Counted from the stretch's first letter, positions 48,574 through 60,265 are shown. The stretch: DNA of 64,000 nucleotides from Rhizophagus irregularis (GCF_026210795.1 NC_089436.1:434001-498000); one strand, 5' to 3'. A program made the numbers and translations. The notes: a model not told the origin generated them from the sequence alone.

Positions 48574-48982
48574 TATCTTACAGAGTATACAACATATTTT
48601 TCTTGAAATTTGAGAGTTTTTAATAAATATAAAGTATGAAATTATGTACTTTCCAATTACTATTATAAATATCTATTTTTTCAATGTAAAGTTCTCAAAA
48701 AAAAAAAAATAATAAGTTTATAGAAGACGTGTAGACGACGTGTGTTTGTTTTTATCAGTTATCAGAACAATAAATTTATTATTACTAAAATAATATGAGT
48801 ATTAAAGGCTACAAGAAATCGAGTCTGCTCTGTAGGAATGCGCAATAAAAAGCGAGCTAATGGAGCAGAATAGTAAATAAGGTCCAGATAGTTATCTTTA
48901 AAATATATATAATCACATGTACAATGTCGCGTTCAGGCTTGAAGGATATACAATTATACATTAGGTTCAACCCAGGTCCTGT
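48574..48982. other. 3' flank, nothing recognised
   Basis: AT-rich sequence with AATAAA-like words soon after the stop at 48573. Confidence 0.35.
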
Positions 48983-49091
48983 CCTATAAAAGATTTTATC
49001 CGTAATTTCTGTAAAAAGTAAACACCCGTGAATATGATACATTTATGGAAATAACATGGGATAAAAAAACATGGAATAAATTTTTATAGGG
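48983..49091. mobile_element. 109-bp MITE with CCTATAA ends
   Basis: Starts CCTATAAAAGATTTTATCC; inverted right end CCCTATAAAAATTTATTCC. The interior shows no similarity to the other families sharing these ends. Confidence 0.5.
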
Positions 49092-49215
49092 AGGATTTAA
49101 ACAAGCGCATTTTAATAAGAAACATTTTTAAAACATGCCTATAAATTTATTTTTTTTAAATACAAATACTGTATGTATGTTATATATAACTTTTAAATAA
49201 TTTCTGTATAATTTT

Positions 49216-49431
49216 TATAGTTAAAAAAAATGTCCAGAAATTGTCCGGATTCCCGGAAAATGTCTGGAATTGAAATTGCAATATTCCGGACGCCAAGATA
49301 TTTCGAATTTCCGGAAAATGTGTCCAGAAAATGTCTACAAAGCTCAGGCCTGATGTCCAGAAAGTAGTAATTTTCTGGACATTTTTCATTTTCCGGTCAT
49401 TTTCGATAATAATAATTTCTTTTTTTATAGG
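49216..49431. mobile_element. MITE with TGTCCGGA repeats, second copy
   Basis: The inverted right end is CCTATAAAAAAAGAAATTAT and the interior has AATGTCCAGAAATTGTCCGG, matching 43441-43680. The left terminus has decayed to TATAGTTAAAAAAAATGTCC. Confidence 0.55.
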
Positions 49432-50023
49432 ATGTATATTAATTTGCGAATTTCTACAAGCACGAAAAACAAGATTTTATTATCAGTTGAAATATAAGAT
49501 AATTTAAAATCAGTCAAGGAAAAAAAATATATATTATTTTATATGATCATTGGCCGATTCCAAAGTATATTCTGGTTTTTGCCGGATATGTGCAATAATT
49601 TATTAATAACAAGGAAAATACTCCCTCGATCGTTATTATAAGTTATTTTTTTTTTTTGACATTAATTCTCACTCGACAATAATCTGTATCTGTAGATGAA
49701 AATAACTTGAAGTCTGAATATATTAAGAAAGGGATAAGTGCCTTTTTTAATTTTTTTTTTTTTTACAGAGAAAAGGAAGATCAGAATTCAAATAGTTCAA
49801 TGACTCTGATGTATGAGGGATATCCTGTTGTACATACATGTTTAGATCGCTTGTAGAAATAGAATAACTTTATATGTATTAGCGTTTATTGCTTTAATAA
49901 ATCATACAAATAAATTAATAATTGAATATCGCAGTTTCATAGTGCTACAATATACTGTACATTCAGTAGGAAAGTATACGAGGATGTGGATGAGCTGGAT
50001 GAGCTCAGGTCGATTATAATAAT
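49432..50023. other. No gene recognised
   Basis: A T-run plus ACAG at 49767 precedes a short frame (EKEDQNSNSSMTLMYEGYPV) that ends at 49856 and could be an isolated 3' exon, but nothing supports it further. Confidence 0.25.
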
Positions 50024-50236
50024 CTATTGACAAATAAATTCTATCGGAGATATGTTTTTTGTTACTTTAAGAGAATTAATTAATTCATTAACAGAATGAT
50101 GAAAATCCACTTTATGAAGAATGAGTAGTTTGCTTGGATCAATACTTTTAAATTGAAATGGCCACCGTTCCTTAATCATGTGCCTAAAAGAGCCAACCCG
50201 TTCATCAGTGGATATCTTATGAAATGTGAATTTCAC
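50024..50236 (-). pseudogene. Crinkler-like N-terminal domain fragment
   Basis: The minus-strand frame reads FTFHKISTDERVGSFRHMIK then ERWPFQFKSIDPSKLLILHK and NELINSLKVTKNISPIEFIC. The order of a charged helix, K-x-x-P-x-F then a D-x-S-K-L-x-I-x-K-V strand matches the ubiquitin-like N-terminal part of crinkler (CRN) proteins, which are numerous in Rhizophagus-type fungi. No typical MITLFC-like start and no downstream effector domain were found, so it is a fragment. The match is from memory of the family pattern. Confidence 0.4.
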
Positions 50237-50559
50237 CTTAATTTATATAATATATAAACTAAGGTTGCTTGCCAAAACCTAGGGGTTTAGTACTGTGAAG
50301 ATATCGTTAAGTAATTATACAGTTTAGGGTAAATTCACCAATCGTATTATAAATCCTATATTAGAATTCAAAGTCAAACAAAACATTATAAAAAGAGATA
50401 CTTACGAAAAATTCGTAAAATTATCCATAATTTATTTTATTTTTGAGTACATCAGTACAGCATTTGTTGTGCGTCGAACAATATTTAATAAATACGTGAC
50501 ACATTTTCGTCCAATCTTTCGGTCATAATGACCATATTGAGCATGACTATTGAATTTGT

Positions 50560-51185
50560 TTTGACGATCAAAATATGCATCTTTCTAGGATCCGTTCAAA
50601 ATCCCGAAACTGAAGGTACATTATCCGACACTCAAAATCCAGAAATGTCAAAATCCTAACTTGTCCTGAATTGTCATAATCCCGAATTGCCATAATCTAA
50701 AGATGGTCATCGGTCCTAGGACTGCCGGTCTTAAGACCGGACCGCGGTCTATCGGTCTTTTCGGTCCTAGCTGTTCCGGCCAGAATTACAAGTATAACAC
50801 AAAAAATTTTTGCGTTACAATGCCAGAACCAGTAAAAATTTTTGCCGGTGGCCAAATTATACTGATCACGTGATTTCAATATTTAGTAATTCCGGCCGAC
50901 ACTATCTGGCCAGAATTAGCCCAGGACCAGTCCTACGCGAGACGGTCCGGTCCGTCTTTTTGGGTGTAGGACCGATAAGACCGCGGTCTTCTAGGACCGA
51001 TGACCATCCTTACCATAATCCTGACACCACATAATACTGGTTTTCTTTCTTTTATTATTAAATTTCAAGATTTTTTTCATCTCGGTATTTTTCATTTCGA
51101 GCTTATGAAGTGTCGGGCTTATGAAATGTCAAGATTGTGGCAATTCGGGATTTTGACATTTCGGGATTTCTTACCAAACCCATCT
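50560..51185. mobile_element. Palindromic MITE with AATCCCGAAATG arms
   Basis: The left arm (AAAATCCCGAAACTGAAG...GTCATAATCCCGAATTGCC) and right arm (inverted GAAATCCCGAAATGTCAAAA, TCCCGAATTGCCACAATC) are near-inverted copies. The intact hAT MITE at 50698-51012 has inserted inside it. Outer borders are approximate. Confidence 0.5.
50698..51012. mobile_element. 315-bp hAT-type MITE with 8-bp duplication
   Basis: CCATAATC is repeated exactly at 50690-50697 and 51013-51020. The ends are TAAAGATGGTCATCGGTCCT and inverted TAAGGATGGTCATCGGTCCT, each followed by a CCGCGGTCTTATCGG-type arm. The interior includes GATCACGTGATTT and CGGCCAGAATTAC. The same family occurs as a fragment at 7640-7829. Confidence 0.85.
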
Positions 51186-52257
51186 TTCTCATTGGGAATT
51201 CTAGTATCTAATAATTTAACTGGTATTTTGAGAACCCTGCTAAAAAAAGTAATAAATTTTTTTTCGGTCTTATGCCACACTAATTCAGTTCATTGTTGAA
51301 ATAATTTTTGTAATTTCTAGGATAACAACCGATTTTGTTATAGTCAAATTTATTTGTAAAAAATTTAACTATCATGTTTTTTTTGAACTCATGTTTCTTG
51401 AAGATAATGCCGGGCAATCTAAATTATTAGATTCCCCATTCTCGTAATCCCGTATCAATTTTTCAAAAATGATAAATTTTATTTTATATATACTGTGTAA
51501 AAGCTTTTTACTTGATGCGTAAAAAAATTTGCCTAAAAAGCATAAAAAAAAATTATAACTTGCTTTAATGTGAGTGAGCTGTTTCTCTTTACTAGACGAA
51601 CTTTCTATTCCTTATACGGGTTCTATGTACCTTTCGTTGTTTTCTTTATTGGCAAATTTCAGAAGACATTCTAGATTCTTTCACAATGATTCAATTAGTG
51701 TTTCGGGCGAAACTTCTGAAACTGGCGAAACTAGTTTCATCACTGAGTACAAAATCCAAAACTGGCGTAGTTTCTGAAGCTGGGCAAAGCTTGCCCAAAC
51801 TTCCGTAACTTCCGTAACTTGACAAAACATACTTTATCCAGTGTTGGCACATGCCAAGATCATATGGCCTCGAAATATGATCTCTGTCATATGACTATAT
51901 GACATATGAGTTATTTTGTATATTAAAAGTACATGACTTTTATACTGTTTATAAAGAGTAAAGTCCAATTTAAAAATTTATTCACGTGCATGATTTTAAT
52001 TTAATTGGTGACTAAATTTATGCATTTACTTCTTGACCCACATAATTAGTCCGAAGTATAATTAGTCCGAAGTGTAATTAGCCCGAAGTGTAACGAAGAA
52101 CCATATACTTCTACACAAAAGTGGCACAAAAATGTCGTATGTCCGTCTGCACGTGACGCTGTAAACTTTAACAGCACTTCGGACTCCAAGTTGATGTCAT
52201 CAGGAGAAGTCCGTAATTTTGCATAGAAAATCAAGACATGTTTATACACAATGCGTT
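51186..52257. other. Repeat-derived intergenic DNA
   Basis: Words such as GAAACTTCTGAAACTGGCGA at 51708 and ACTTCCGTAACTTCCGTAAC at 51801 mark a decayed repeat; its inverted partner (GTTTCGGGC) may lie at 53263. No gene was recognised. Confidence 0.35.
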
Positions 52258-52366
52258 CCCTATAAAAAATTTTTTAGAAAATTGATATGTCGGAGTTTTT
52301 TCGGAATAAAAACTAGAAAATGATCATTTATCGGAGTTTTTCCCAGAAAATTTTTTGTGGTTTAAT
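52258..52366. mobile_element. MITE of the CCCTATAA / TCGGAGTTTTT family
   Basis: Starts CCCTATAAAAAATTTTTTAG; the interior GGAATAAAAACTAGAAAATG and GATCATTTATCGGAGTTTTT matches 42794 and 43207. The right end is degenerate. Confidence 0.5.
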
Positions 52367-52826
52367 TGATAATAAACTTTTTTCACCGTTTTTGCAGCTA
52401 ACATTTATCCAGAAAAAAACAAATACTGTATCGTGTTTGAAGTAAAAGTTTATTATAATAATATAGATAGGTTAATAGATAGTAGTGTTTAAGGAGCACA
52501 CTTACTTATTCCCTTTCGTTTAACTTAATAACAATCAATTGTCACTTTCTTATAATGTCTACAGAAGACTTTACCTTTTTAACTCTTCCCCAAATGCGAC
52601 TCCTAGGCTATAACTACATCAAAAAAAAAGAAAAAATGCTAGTAAGTCCTTGCCGTATCACATTTCAAAAAAAAAATTAAACTTTCATTTTTTAAATTAA
52701 AATGTTTTATCTGGCTGCGAAAAAAGCCAACGAAATTGTTGACACAATTTGAAAAAGTTGCGTTTGGTTGTTTTGTTATGCTAATATATATCTGTGATAA
52801 AATCACATGCTATCATATGACCTATA

Positions 52827-53057
52827 AACTACCCCAACGGCACCCAGAAAATTCTTCGAACTCGGCCGGCGTTAAGCACTGACACGTGATCGAAGAACTT
52901 AGGATGTGATGAATAAAACGTGACAAATAGAATTTCATCTACTTGAAAAAATAAGTCCCTCAGATAAATAAATATAAACAGTGAAACTCGGACAGGGTGT
53001 GACGATGTGATAAATAAAACAGATCACGTGATCGAAGAATTTTTCTGGGTGCTGTTT
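52827..53057. mobile_element. 231-bp hAT-type MITE with 8-bp duplication
   Basis: GACCTATA flanks it at 52819-52826 and 53058-53065. The ends are AACTACCCCAACGGCACCCA and inverted AAACAGCACCCAGAAAAATT. Interior AAGTCCCTCAGATAAATA is shared with 10832-11070, so the two are sister MITEs. Two CACGTGATCG sites lie near the arms. Confidence 0.8.
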
Positions 53058-53065
53058 GACCTATA

Positions 53066-54467
53066 CGACTTATGATTGACTTTGTCATAAGATTCTTAAT
53101 TCTGGCTGACATTATAAATTTAGCCAGAATTACAATTATTATGACAATTTTAGTTTTACAAGTTTCAGAAGTTTCGTTAAGTTTTGGAAATTCTGCAAGT
53201 TTAGACAGTTCCGAAATGGCCGATATCGAAACTTAAAATTGGAGAAACGTTTGGCCAATCGCAGCCCGAAACATTAATTTTAATAAGGAAAAAAGAATGT
53301 ATTTTTAAAATAATAATGTATGTAAATAATACCAACCCAATTTTGTACAGTTATTATCTAGGAAGAAATAATTTCTTTTGAGCAAGAAAGATGTATAGCC
53401 AGTTCCTCATCCAGAATTAGCAGACCTATATAGAAAAAAGGTTACTTCCATAAACTAACAACCATTATTTCTAGAAATCGATTAGAAGGGGTTAATCAAA
53501 ATTTATCCAAGTTATTAGTGAGGAAAGAAGTTAGAAAATAACAACCATCAAATTGTCACCTTGATGATTTACCTAAAAGTTTTTCTAAATATTATCATTG
53601 TTAAACAATTATAAGAAAATAAATCAAATAAATAACAACTAATTTTAATGATTTAATGCTTCTAAATTGTGAATAAAATAGTTTTTTTTTTTGAATTACT
53701 TATCTTTTTAAACATTTGAAAAAATTAATCATATTTTGTGTCATGTGAGAGAAGAGGGTGAAATTAGTAGTTAGACACTTAGATCTTACCTTAAAATTAA
53801 ATTGTATAACTGATTTCAACAAAGATTGATATTAGTAATATTAGTAAATGACTTAATTCGGTAATCATATCATATTTATATCTACCTATTTAACTTATTC
53901 AATAAATTATAGAAATAGTGCTGATATATGGATGTATTAGTTAATTTAGTTATGCGAAGGCGTATAATGATAATGATGTTTTAAATTTCTCATTTGAATT
54001 TTCACATCGTATTGTTAAGAAAGTGCGATAAAAAAATTATTTGAACATTTAATGATCAGTAACTACATTTATTATCTTTATTGATCCAAAAAAAAGTATA
54101 GGAACGCATTTTGAATTTTGCTGGATAATTTCCTTTACTGCTGAATATATGTCTGTTAAAGAAATAATTGTCATACATATATTGAAATTATAATAAATAG
54201 TAATTGACTTGATAAAATTATCATTTGTTACAAATAAAGTAATAAGAAATCTCAGAATGGTAAATAATATTTATTTAATTTAAAATCATACATTCTTGGA
54301 AATTATGCTTATTAAAGCTATAGTACTTATCATAAAAATATTGACAAAGCCGAAAGATTACAACCATCTGTTGTACTCTTTTATTTCGAAGTGAAAATTC
54401 TACTCAAAAATGCGTGTATAAAAATATAAAGAGCATGTTTTAATGCATAGGAAAGTATGTGTAATAC
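53066..54467. other. Intergenic AT-rich DNA
   Basis: Contains the second copy of the AGAATTAGCAGAC repeat word at 53413. The last 200 bases form the 3' flank of the TPR-SET gene. No other gene was seen. Confidence 0.4.
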
Positions 54468-56840
54468 TTATAAAAGCCCTATATTCTTAGCATCTGAAAA
54501 CATTTTTGGCGATAATTTTTTTGCTAAATATAGTGCCTCTTTTCTCCATTTGGTTTCTCCTTCATTAAATTTTCCTCTTATAGATCCTGCTAATTCTTTC
54601 AGTACCACGTCCCACCATTCCTTGGCTTCCTTCATTTGATTGAGTCTAACGTAATGGGATGCAATTTTATAGGCAGCATCGCTAGAGAATTGCGACAATT
54701 GAGCTGTTTTCTCGAAATTGTATATCTCCTTAAATACAAGAAGAGATTGAAGGACATTCCCAGTTCTAACATAAGCTTCTGCCAAATCAGACTTTAATTC
54801 AAATGAATGAAATTCTAGATCCGGATGTTTTCCTCGTAGTTCTTTTAATTCATCGATCAATTTTGTTAATTCTTTTATGGGAGGACTATAATTAGCGCTG
54901 ATAAATGATAATTGCATTCGAGGTTCGAGAGATTTCTCATAAGTTTCAAGAATATTTGCTCGTCGAAGCTTGACTTTCTCTGACTCAGATCTATCCAAGT
55001 TGCAAAGTCTACATGAACAACTTTTTATACCATGTAGTCTAAGAGCGTAAGATCGTACTTCATATGAATTCACTGGACTACAATAATTAAGAATCAACTC
55101 TTTACCACTCAAAATAGGCCGACAAGTTCTTATAAACATCATATCTCCAATAACCAACCGGTCAACATTTATATCAACACATGAGTGATTGATATAAGAT
55201 GGCAAGATCCATAACCCTGCTCCGAGATCTTTAGTTAATCGTTTGTTTTCTTCTGTGTGCCATATATCCCAATGTTCCACCAATTCAAAATAATTATATT
55301 TAATAATTTTTTCGATTCTCCTCACATCAACTGAGCATAATAAATCTCCACCAAGATTTTCTACTTCTGGACCAGCATAAAGCTTATAGACTTCCTGACA
55401 AAGATCTGGATCTACTAAAAGTTTTTGGGCAATGCGTTTCGCTAATTCTGAATGTGTAACTGTATTTATGGTTTTGGATGCAAAATCCATACTTACGTAG
55501 CTTAAGGAAGCCTCATTGCCATACACAACTTCGAATGCCTTAGAAACCATCAAAAGAGTGCCTTCAGGAATGTCTCGTTTGGCAACCAAACCTCTTCCCC
55601 TTTTTTTTACGGGACGAATCTCGATATCATCACTCAGAAAATCTGCATGGTCTAATCTTGGTCCTGTTCCGCAAATCCAATCACCACTGTCTTGATTAAT
55701 TTTAATCTTTTCGCAAAACTCGTCAACAATCTTTGTATAATCATATTTTCCATACCGGCTTTCAGAATCCCATATATTCGCATGTTTTAATAATATTTCA
55801 GTACTTTGTTTGATTGAAGCAGTTGAATCATCGTTACCCACTAGCAGCCTTGAAACCAAATCTTTAAGTATGATTATAGCTTCTTGGTAACGTTTAAGAC
55901 CACAAAGAGCTTTACCTTTGCGAAAAGCTGCTTTCAGGTGGCCGGGTTCATGTTTGAGAGCGATCTCCACATCATTGAGAGTTTTACCAAATTGATTCAA
56001 TCGCAAATATGCCTCTGCACGATTGGCAAGCAAAGTGACATTATGTGGCTCTAGTTTGATACCACTAGTATATTCATCAACGGCTGCAGCAAAATCATTT
56101 GAAATAAAATATTTATTTCCACTTTGTCGAAAATCATCGGCTGATAAAATTTGCTTATCATCAGCTGCCATGACATTGATTTTTTTCTCTTTCATCTTCA
56201 GATTATTGAACCACTTTATATTGTTAAGCAGCTCATTATCGTGATCGATAACAATAACTTCATTAGGATTATCTGAACGAATAACAGGGTCAAAATGAGT
56301 ATTAAGACTAGGCCCATCTGGACTAATTATGACGTCAAAACTGGGGATAAGTTGATAATATGGATTCTTGATCGCAAGTTTGGTACCTATGGGTAGAAAC
56401 TTTGATGCCTCATGAATAGAAAGTACCTTTTTCCGATCTTTGACGGGAATAGCTGATTGTTCAACCCAATTATATAAAGCGATTCGGTCAACATTACCCT
56501 CAGGATCTTCTATGAGCGTAAAAAGGGGGTTCATTTTAACACATCTGTTTATCACTTGACACAATAAAAACTTTCCAGTATGTACTTTATCAATTTCTAA
56601 GCTTTCTATGGATATTCTATTATTTAACTCAAGGTTGATAGAATGTTGAAAATTTTGTCTGTATCCGAATTTGTTGGTTGTGATAAAATGCTGAAATTTT
56701 TCACTACGCATTCGTTCAATTTTATTCAACCATTCTTCATACTCTGCTATCAAAACTTGTCTGCTTTTTCTTTTTTTCATAGAATTTTCCAAGAATTCAT
56801 TCATGGTGCTGTTTAAATTATTAATATTAAAGGTGGCCAT
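54468..56840 (-). CDS. TPR- and SET-domain protein
   Basis: One uninterrupted exon of 790 residues from the ATG at 56840 (MATFNINN). The frame stays open to 56927 but only with a non-ATG start. Residues about 235-331 form TPR repeats (DDFRQSGNKYFISNDFAAAV, ANRAEAYLRLNQFGKTLNDV). The SET domain covers about 407-586, with KKRGRGLVAKRDIPEGTLL, the catalytic-pocket SYINHSCVDIN and GKELILNYC. A post-SET Cys cluster (CSCRLC) follows at about 608, then a helical TPR-like end. This is the layout of fungal SMYD-like TPR-SET proteins, predicted lysine methyltransferases. I see no MYND zinc finger between the SET halves. Flanking genes give no functional hint. The long intact frame suggests a conserved single-copy gene. 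Confidence 0.9.
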   Translation of the reverse strand: MATFNINNLNSTMNEFLENSMKKRKSRQVLIAEYEEWLNKIERMRSEKFQHFITTNKFGYRQNFQHSINLELNNRISIESLEIDKVHTGKFLLCQVINRCVKMNPLFTLIEDPEGNVDRIALYNWVEQSAIPVKDRKKVLSIHEASKFLPIGTKLAIKNPYYQLIPSFDVIISPDGPSLNTHFDPVIRSDNPNEVIVIDHDNELLNNIKWFNNLKMKEKKINVMAADDKQILSADDFRQSGNKYFISNDFAAAVDEYTSGIKLEPHNVTLLANRAEAYLRLNQFGKTLNDVEIALKHEPGHLKAAFRKGKALCGLKRYQEAIIILKDLVSRLLVGNDDSTASIKQSTEILLKHANIWDSESRYGKYDYTKIVDEFCEKIKINQDSGDWICGTGPRLDHADFLSDDIEIRPVKKRGRGLVAKRDIPEGTLLMVSKAFEVVYGNEASLSYVSMDFASKTINTVTHSELAKRIAQKLLVDPDLCQEVYKLYAGPEVENLGGDLLCSVDVRRIEKIIKYNYFELVEHWDIWHTEENKRLTKDLGAGLWILPSYINHSCVDINVDRLVIGDMMFIRTCRPILSGKELILNYCSPVNSYEVRSYALRLHGIKSCSCRLCNLDRSESEKVKLRRANILETYEKSLEPRMQLSFISANYSPPIKELTKLIDELKELRGKHPDLEFHSFELKSDLAEAYVRTGNVLQSLLVFKEIYNFEKTAQLSQFSSDAAYKIASHYVRLNQMKEAKEWWDVVLKELAGSIRGKFNEGETKWRKEALYLAKKLSPKMFSDAKNIGLL

Positions 56841-56927
56841 TTCCTTAAGAGCATACAATAATTTGTCTCTATTAACAAGAAGAGGACCGGTAACAGTTAC
56901 AAAAGGCAAAATTTTGTGGTGATTCAA

Positions 56928-58860
56928 ACCAAATTATACAGTATTTAGGAATAATGATGATATCTCTCGTGTGAGAAAATAGAGAAAAACCATCATCCCA
57001 TTTTAATTAAATAGAAACGCCTTATTTGTAATACAAAATAATCCCTCAAAACACGCATCTTTTTGGAAATTTTGCGTCATCTGTGTAACTCCCGGCAGAA
57101 AAATTCTCGCTTTTATAGCAGGTATGAAATTTACTTATATTTATATTATCATGACGGTATTTATTTAAATTTGTGACTTGAAATTTGAATAGCAATTAGA
57201 AAAAGCCATATACCTCCGTAGGTACGGCTTCGTACAAATTTTACAACGAATTAATTACCAGTAGTAATATTTAAATCAATTCGGAATGTAATAAGGTCAC
57301 ATGGTATTCATTTTTCCCGCGATGATCCCTTCATCCCAGCTAAATTGTTATTATCAGCCTGTATATTTCATTCCTTTTTTCTTTTTTTACAAACTTCTTC
57401 TTCACGCATTCATAATTATAATTAAAATTTTCCTCGTCATATCATCATTTTTTTAATACTGTACATACAGTAATACAGTTCATATGTTTATAATCCCGTT
57501 ATCTTCATTATTTAAACAAGGTTAATGGTATCATTCTGTAAAAATCTTTTTTTAATAACTATTTATGTGACACCACACACGTTTTGCAGTATATCTGCGC
57601 CACAAAAGTATATTCGATGGTTCAATCAAAATCAAGAAGAAACGATCAACTGCGTGATAGTTCTCAGCTTATTCTCTGTTGAAAATTGAATCCGTATCTT
57701 AAGCATTATTATCTAAACATACTTTGGGAAGTGTTGTACTTAATTCACGCAAAAAAAAGATAGAATATTTTGAAATACAGTATGTAGATATAATTTACAA
57801 GCATATGTTAATTTAGTTTAAAATATTACTAAGAAAATTAGTAGATATAATTAATTACAATTCATAATAAAAGGGCGATTATAATCCGAAATAATTTGAG
57901 AATAATATGATATCAGAATATTTTATAATCATTTGTCAACACTTTGTTTTACTTGTTGAATCGGTTAAAATTAAATTTTGAACTTTAAATCTATGATACT
58001 TCTCCATATATATCATTTCTTTAAAACTTAATTCTTTTTATTTATGTCCTAAATATTATTAGCTTTTCATTTATATAACATATATTTATTTGCAAATTTA
58101 TAGTGGTTTTATAAATCATAGTCGGTATACTTCTTATAGTCGACATACTTCTTATATTAAATTCATCTTATTCAAGATAACTTATTAAATTCGACTATTT
58201 TAAAATTTCACACAATCATCCTTGAAAAGAAGTACGAGTCCTTATACTCGTACCGCAAGAGAATATATTTTCGGTTATTAACAATAAGTATATGCCAAAA
58301 AAAAGATCACGTATTTCTTTCGTTTTAGCAAGATAGACACTATTATATCGCATAAAATAAAATTTTGTTCATATATATTATGCAATTATATGATGACCTT
58401 ATTATATAAAATAATCCTTTGTTGTGGCTCTTAGAACCTGATAAACCATTATGACGAAATAAAAATGATTATTTATAAGACATGATTTCTCTAGAATTTA
58501 CCGGCAAAAATTTGGAGATTTCCCAATCCCATAATTTGTGGATTTTTGATAACAATAAAAGTGTATCTTCAGATCACACGTTTTCTGCTCATTAACTGGC
58601 TACGTATTCCTTTTTTTCGAAAGTAATAGTATTTATTATACGAGTGATCAGTTTTTATCAATAAATAGCGGGTTTTGGCGCGACATAATTAGATATTTTT
58701 CAAATTTAAGGAAGGGAGAATTTTTGGCGTAGTAAGTTGGAAGTAATGAACTAGATGAAATACTTATCAATTACTATATAAAAAATTTGTATGAACAAAT
58801 TTATTAAAGATAATATATTATCTACAATAGAATATTCAATAAAATAGACAAATTATAACA
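56928..58860. other. Promoter of TPR-SET gene and AT-rich intergenic DNA
   Basis: The first few hundred bases are the presumed promoter of the minus-strand TPR-SET gene. The rest is AT-rich without recognised genes or element ends. Confidence 0.4.
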
Positions 58861-58970
58861 TCAATTTAAACGTGCGCGTTCCCAGAGAACCAGTCCATTC
58901 ATAAGTTGTACAAGCAAGATTACTGTTGCCGAAACAGCATATAACTGAAAGGTTTGTAAAATCTGCAAAG
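58861..58970 (-). CDS. Possible terminal exon with membrane segment
   Basis: On the minus strand a clean acceptor (CATCCTTTGCAG) is followed by LQTFQLYAVSATVILLVQLM and NGLVLWERARLN, then stop. The peptide contains one hydrophobic helix and a Trp/Arg-rich end. Upstream exons could not be joined with confidence, so this is a partial model. Confidence 0.3.
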
Positions 58971-59680
58971 GATGAAATGTTTTAAATTGCCGATAAAATT
59001 CCTTTGTTGAATAATTTCTTTTTTTTTTTATTATGATTTTAAGACATAATTTTTGATTGTAAATGAAGATTATTTGCTCAATCGTTGATCGCAATTTTTA
59101 TTTGAATTGATCGTGATGATTGAGCAGGATAATTTTGAGTCAAGGAGAATGATAAACTGAAACGCAAAAAAGTCGATACAGACAGGCTGCTATTTTCATC
59201 ACGGAAATTATATTAGGCTCGAAACTTATGGTCAAGCCGTATTTGTCTTAAATTTTCATTAAACTTTACTACACAACAGTATTACACTCATAGTACAAGA
59301 GAAACAATTATACTATGACGCTATGTGGCCAATCTCAATTGAGATTTATAAATATTACGCTTGTATAAATCATCACTGCAATAGAGTCTTATTTTCTTTG
59401 TGAGTCACATGTTTATATTATTATAATATCAGTTATCTTTGGAGCTAAATTAGTCGACGTTTACTTTCTATGAGCGAAGAGAAATATGTCAAAATTATTA
59501 CTGACGATTATTATGTGTAATATTATATAACTATGAACCATAACTGACAAATGCATCATGTTATGTGTGTGCTTGAGTGAAGATAAAAGATTTGATTCTA
59601 ACTGCACAGTCCAAAGAAGATTCTTGAAGAGTACAAGTATTATAAATATAGTTGAAAGAAATTAAAAAATCGAGTGATAA

Positions 59681-60110
59681 ATGAAGCTGAAAGAAAAGTG
59701 TATTTCAGAAGGTCAGCTTATTACCGAATTACTTAAAATACCAATTGATTTGCACGAATTGGTTTATTCTGATTGTGTTATCATATTACTATATTAATGT
59801 ATATTCTTAGTCAATATGAAAATCCTAATCAAATTTAACAAATTTTTATTTTCACATTAAGCAAGATATTTTCATTGTTAGATGGCGCCCCTAAGATTTC
59901 GGTTTAAATCAAATGTATAAGAAAGAGGTCCCATCAATTTCAACAACACTATATTCAAATAATTCGAGAAATACTTATTGATACTTTGTTGGAAAGAATT
60001 ATTAATAAAGATAATTGTGGAGAATTTTTTATTGTGAAACCATTAGGTATCGGGAAAAAAATACATTAAGGATAGCAGAGTGTCCACCGGGATTTGGATT
60101 ATAACAACTG
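59681..60110 (+). pseudogene. Gene relic, unknown family
   Basis: A 38-codon frame (MKLKEKCISEGQLITELLKI...) is followed, after breaks, by QQHYIQIIREILIDTLLERI, CGEFFIVKPLGIGKK and, one frame over, TLRIAECPPGFGL. The pieces read as real protein in consistent order but not in one frame. Family not known to me. Confidence 0.35.
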
Positions 60111-60265
60111 GCTAAATTAATATTTATAATAAAGTGATTTACTTATTATTTATTAAATTTAATAAATAAAATAAGCGATAATACGCAAATACTTCATAAA
60201 AAGAAAGAAAATGTATACAGTTAGAATCATTATACAGAATACCAAAAACATTTTTAAAGCTTATA

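Noticed and set aside
51698-53275. Large element bounded by inverted GTTTCGGGC
   Set aside because: The shared ends are only nine bases, no target duplication fits, and the interval contains several other elements.
54457-54639. Plus-strand frame over the TPR-SET gene
   Set aside because: It lies antisense to a long, well-supported coding exon.
56841-56927. Upstream extension of the TPR-SET protein
   Set aside because: The frame is open but begins at TTG; the first ATG is at 56840. An upstream spliced exon could not be excluded or shown.
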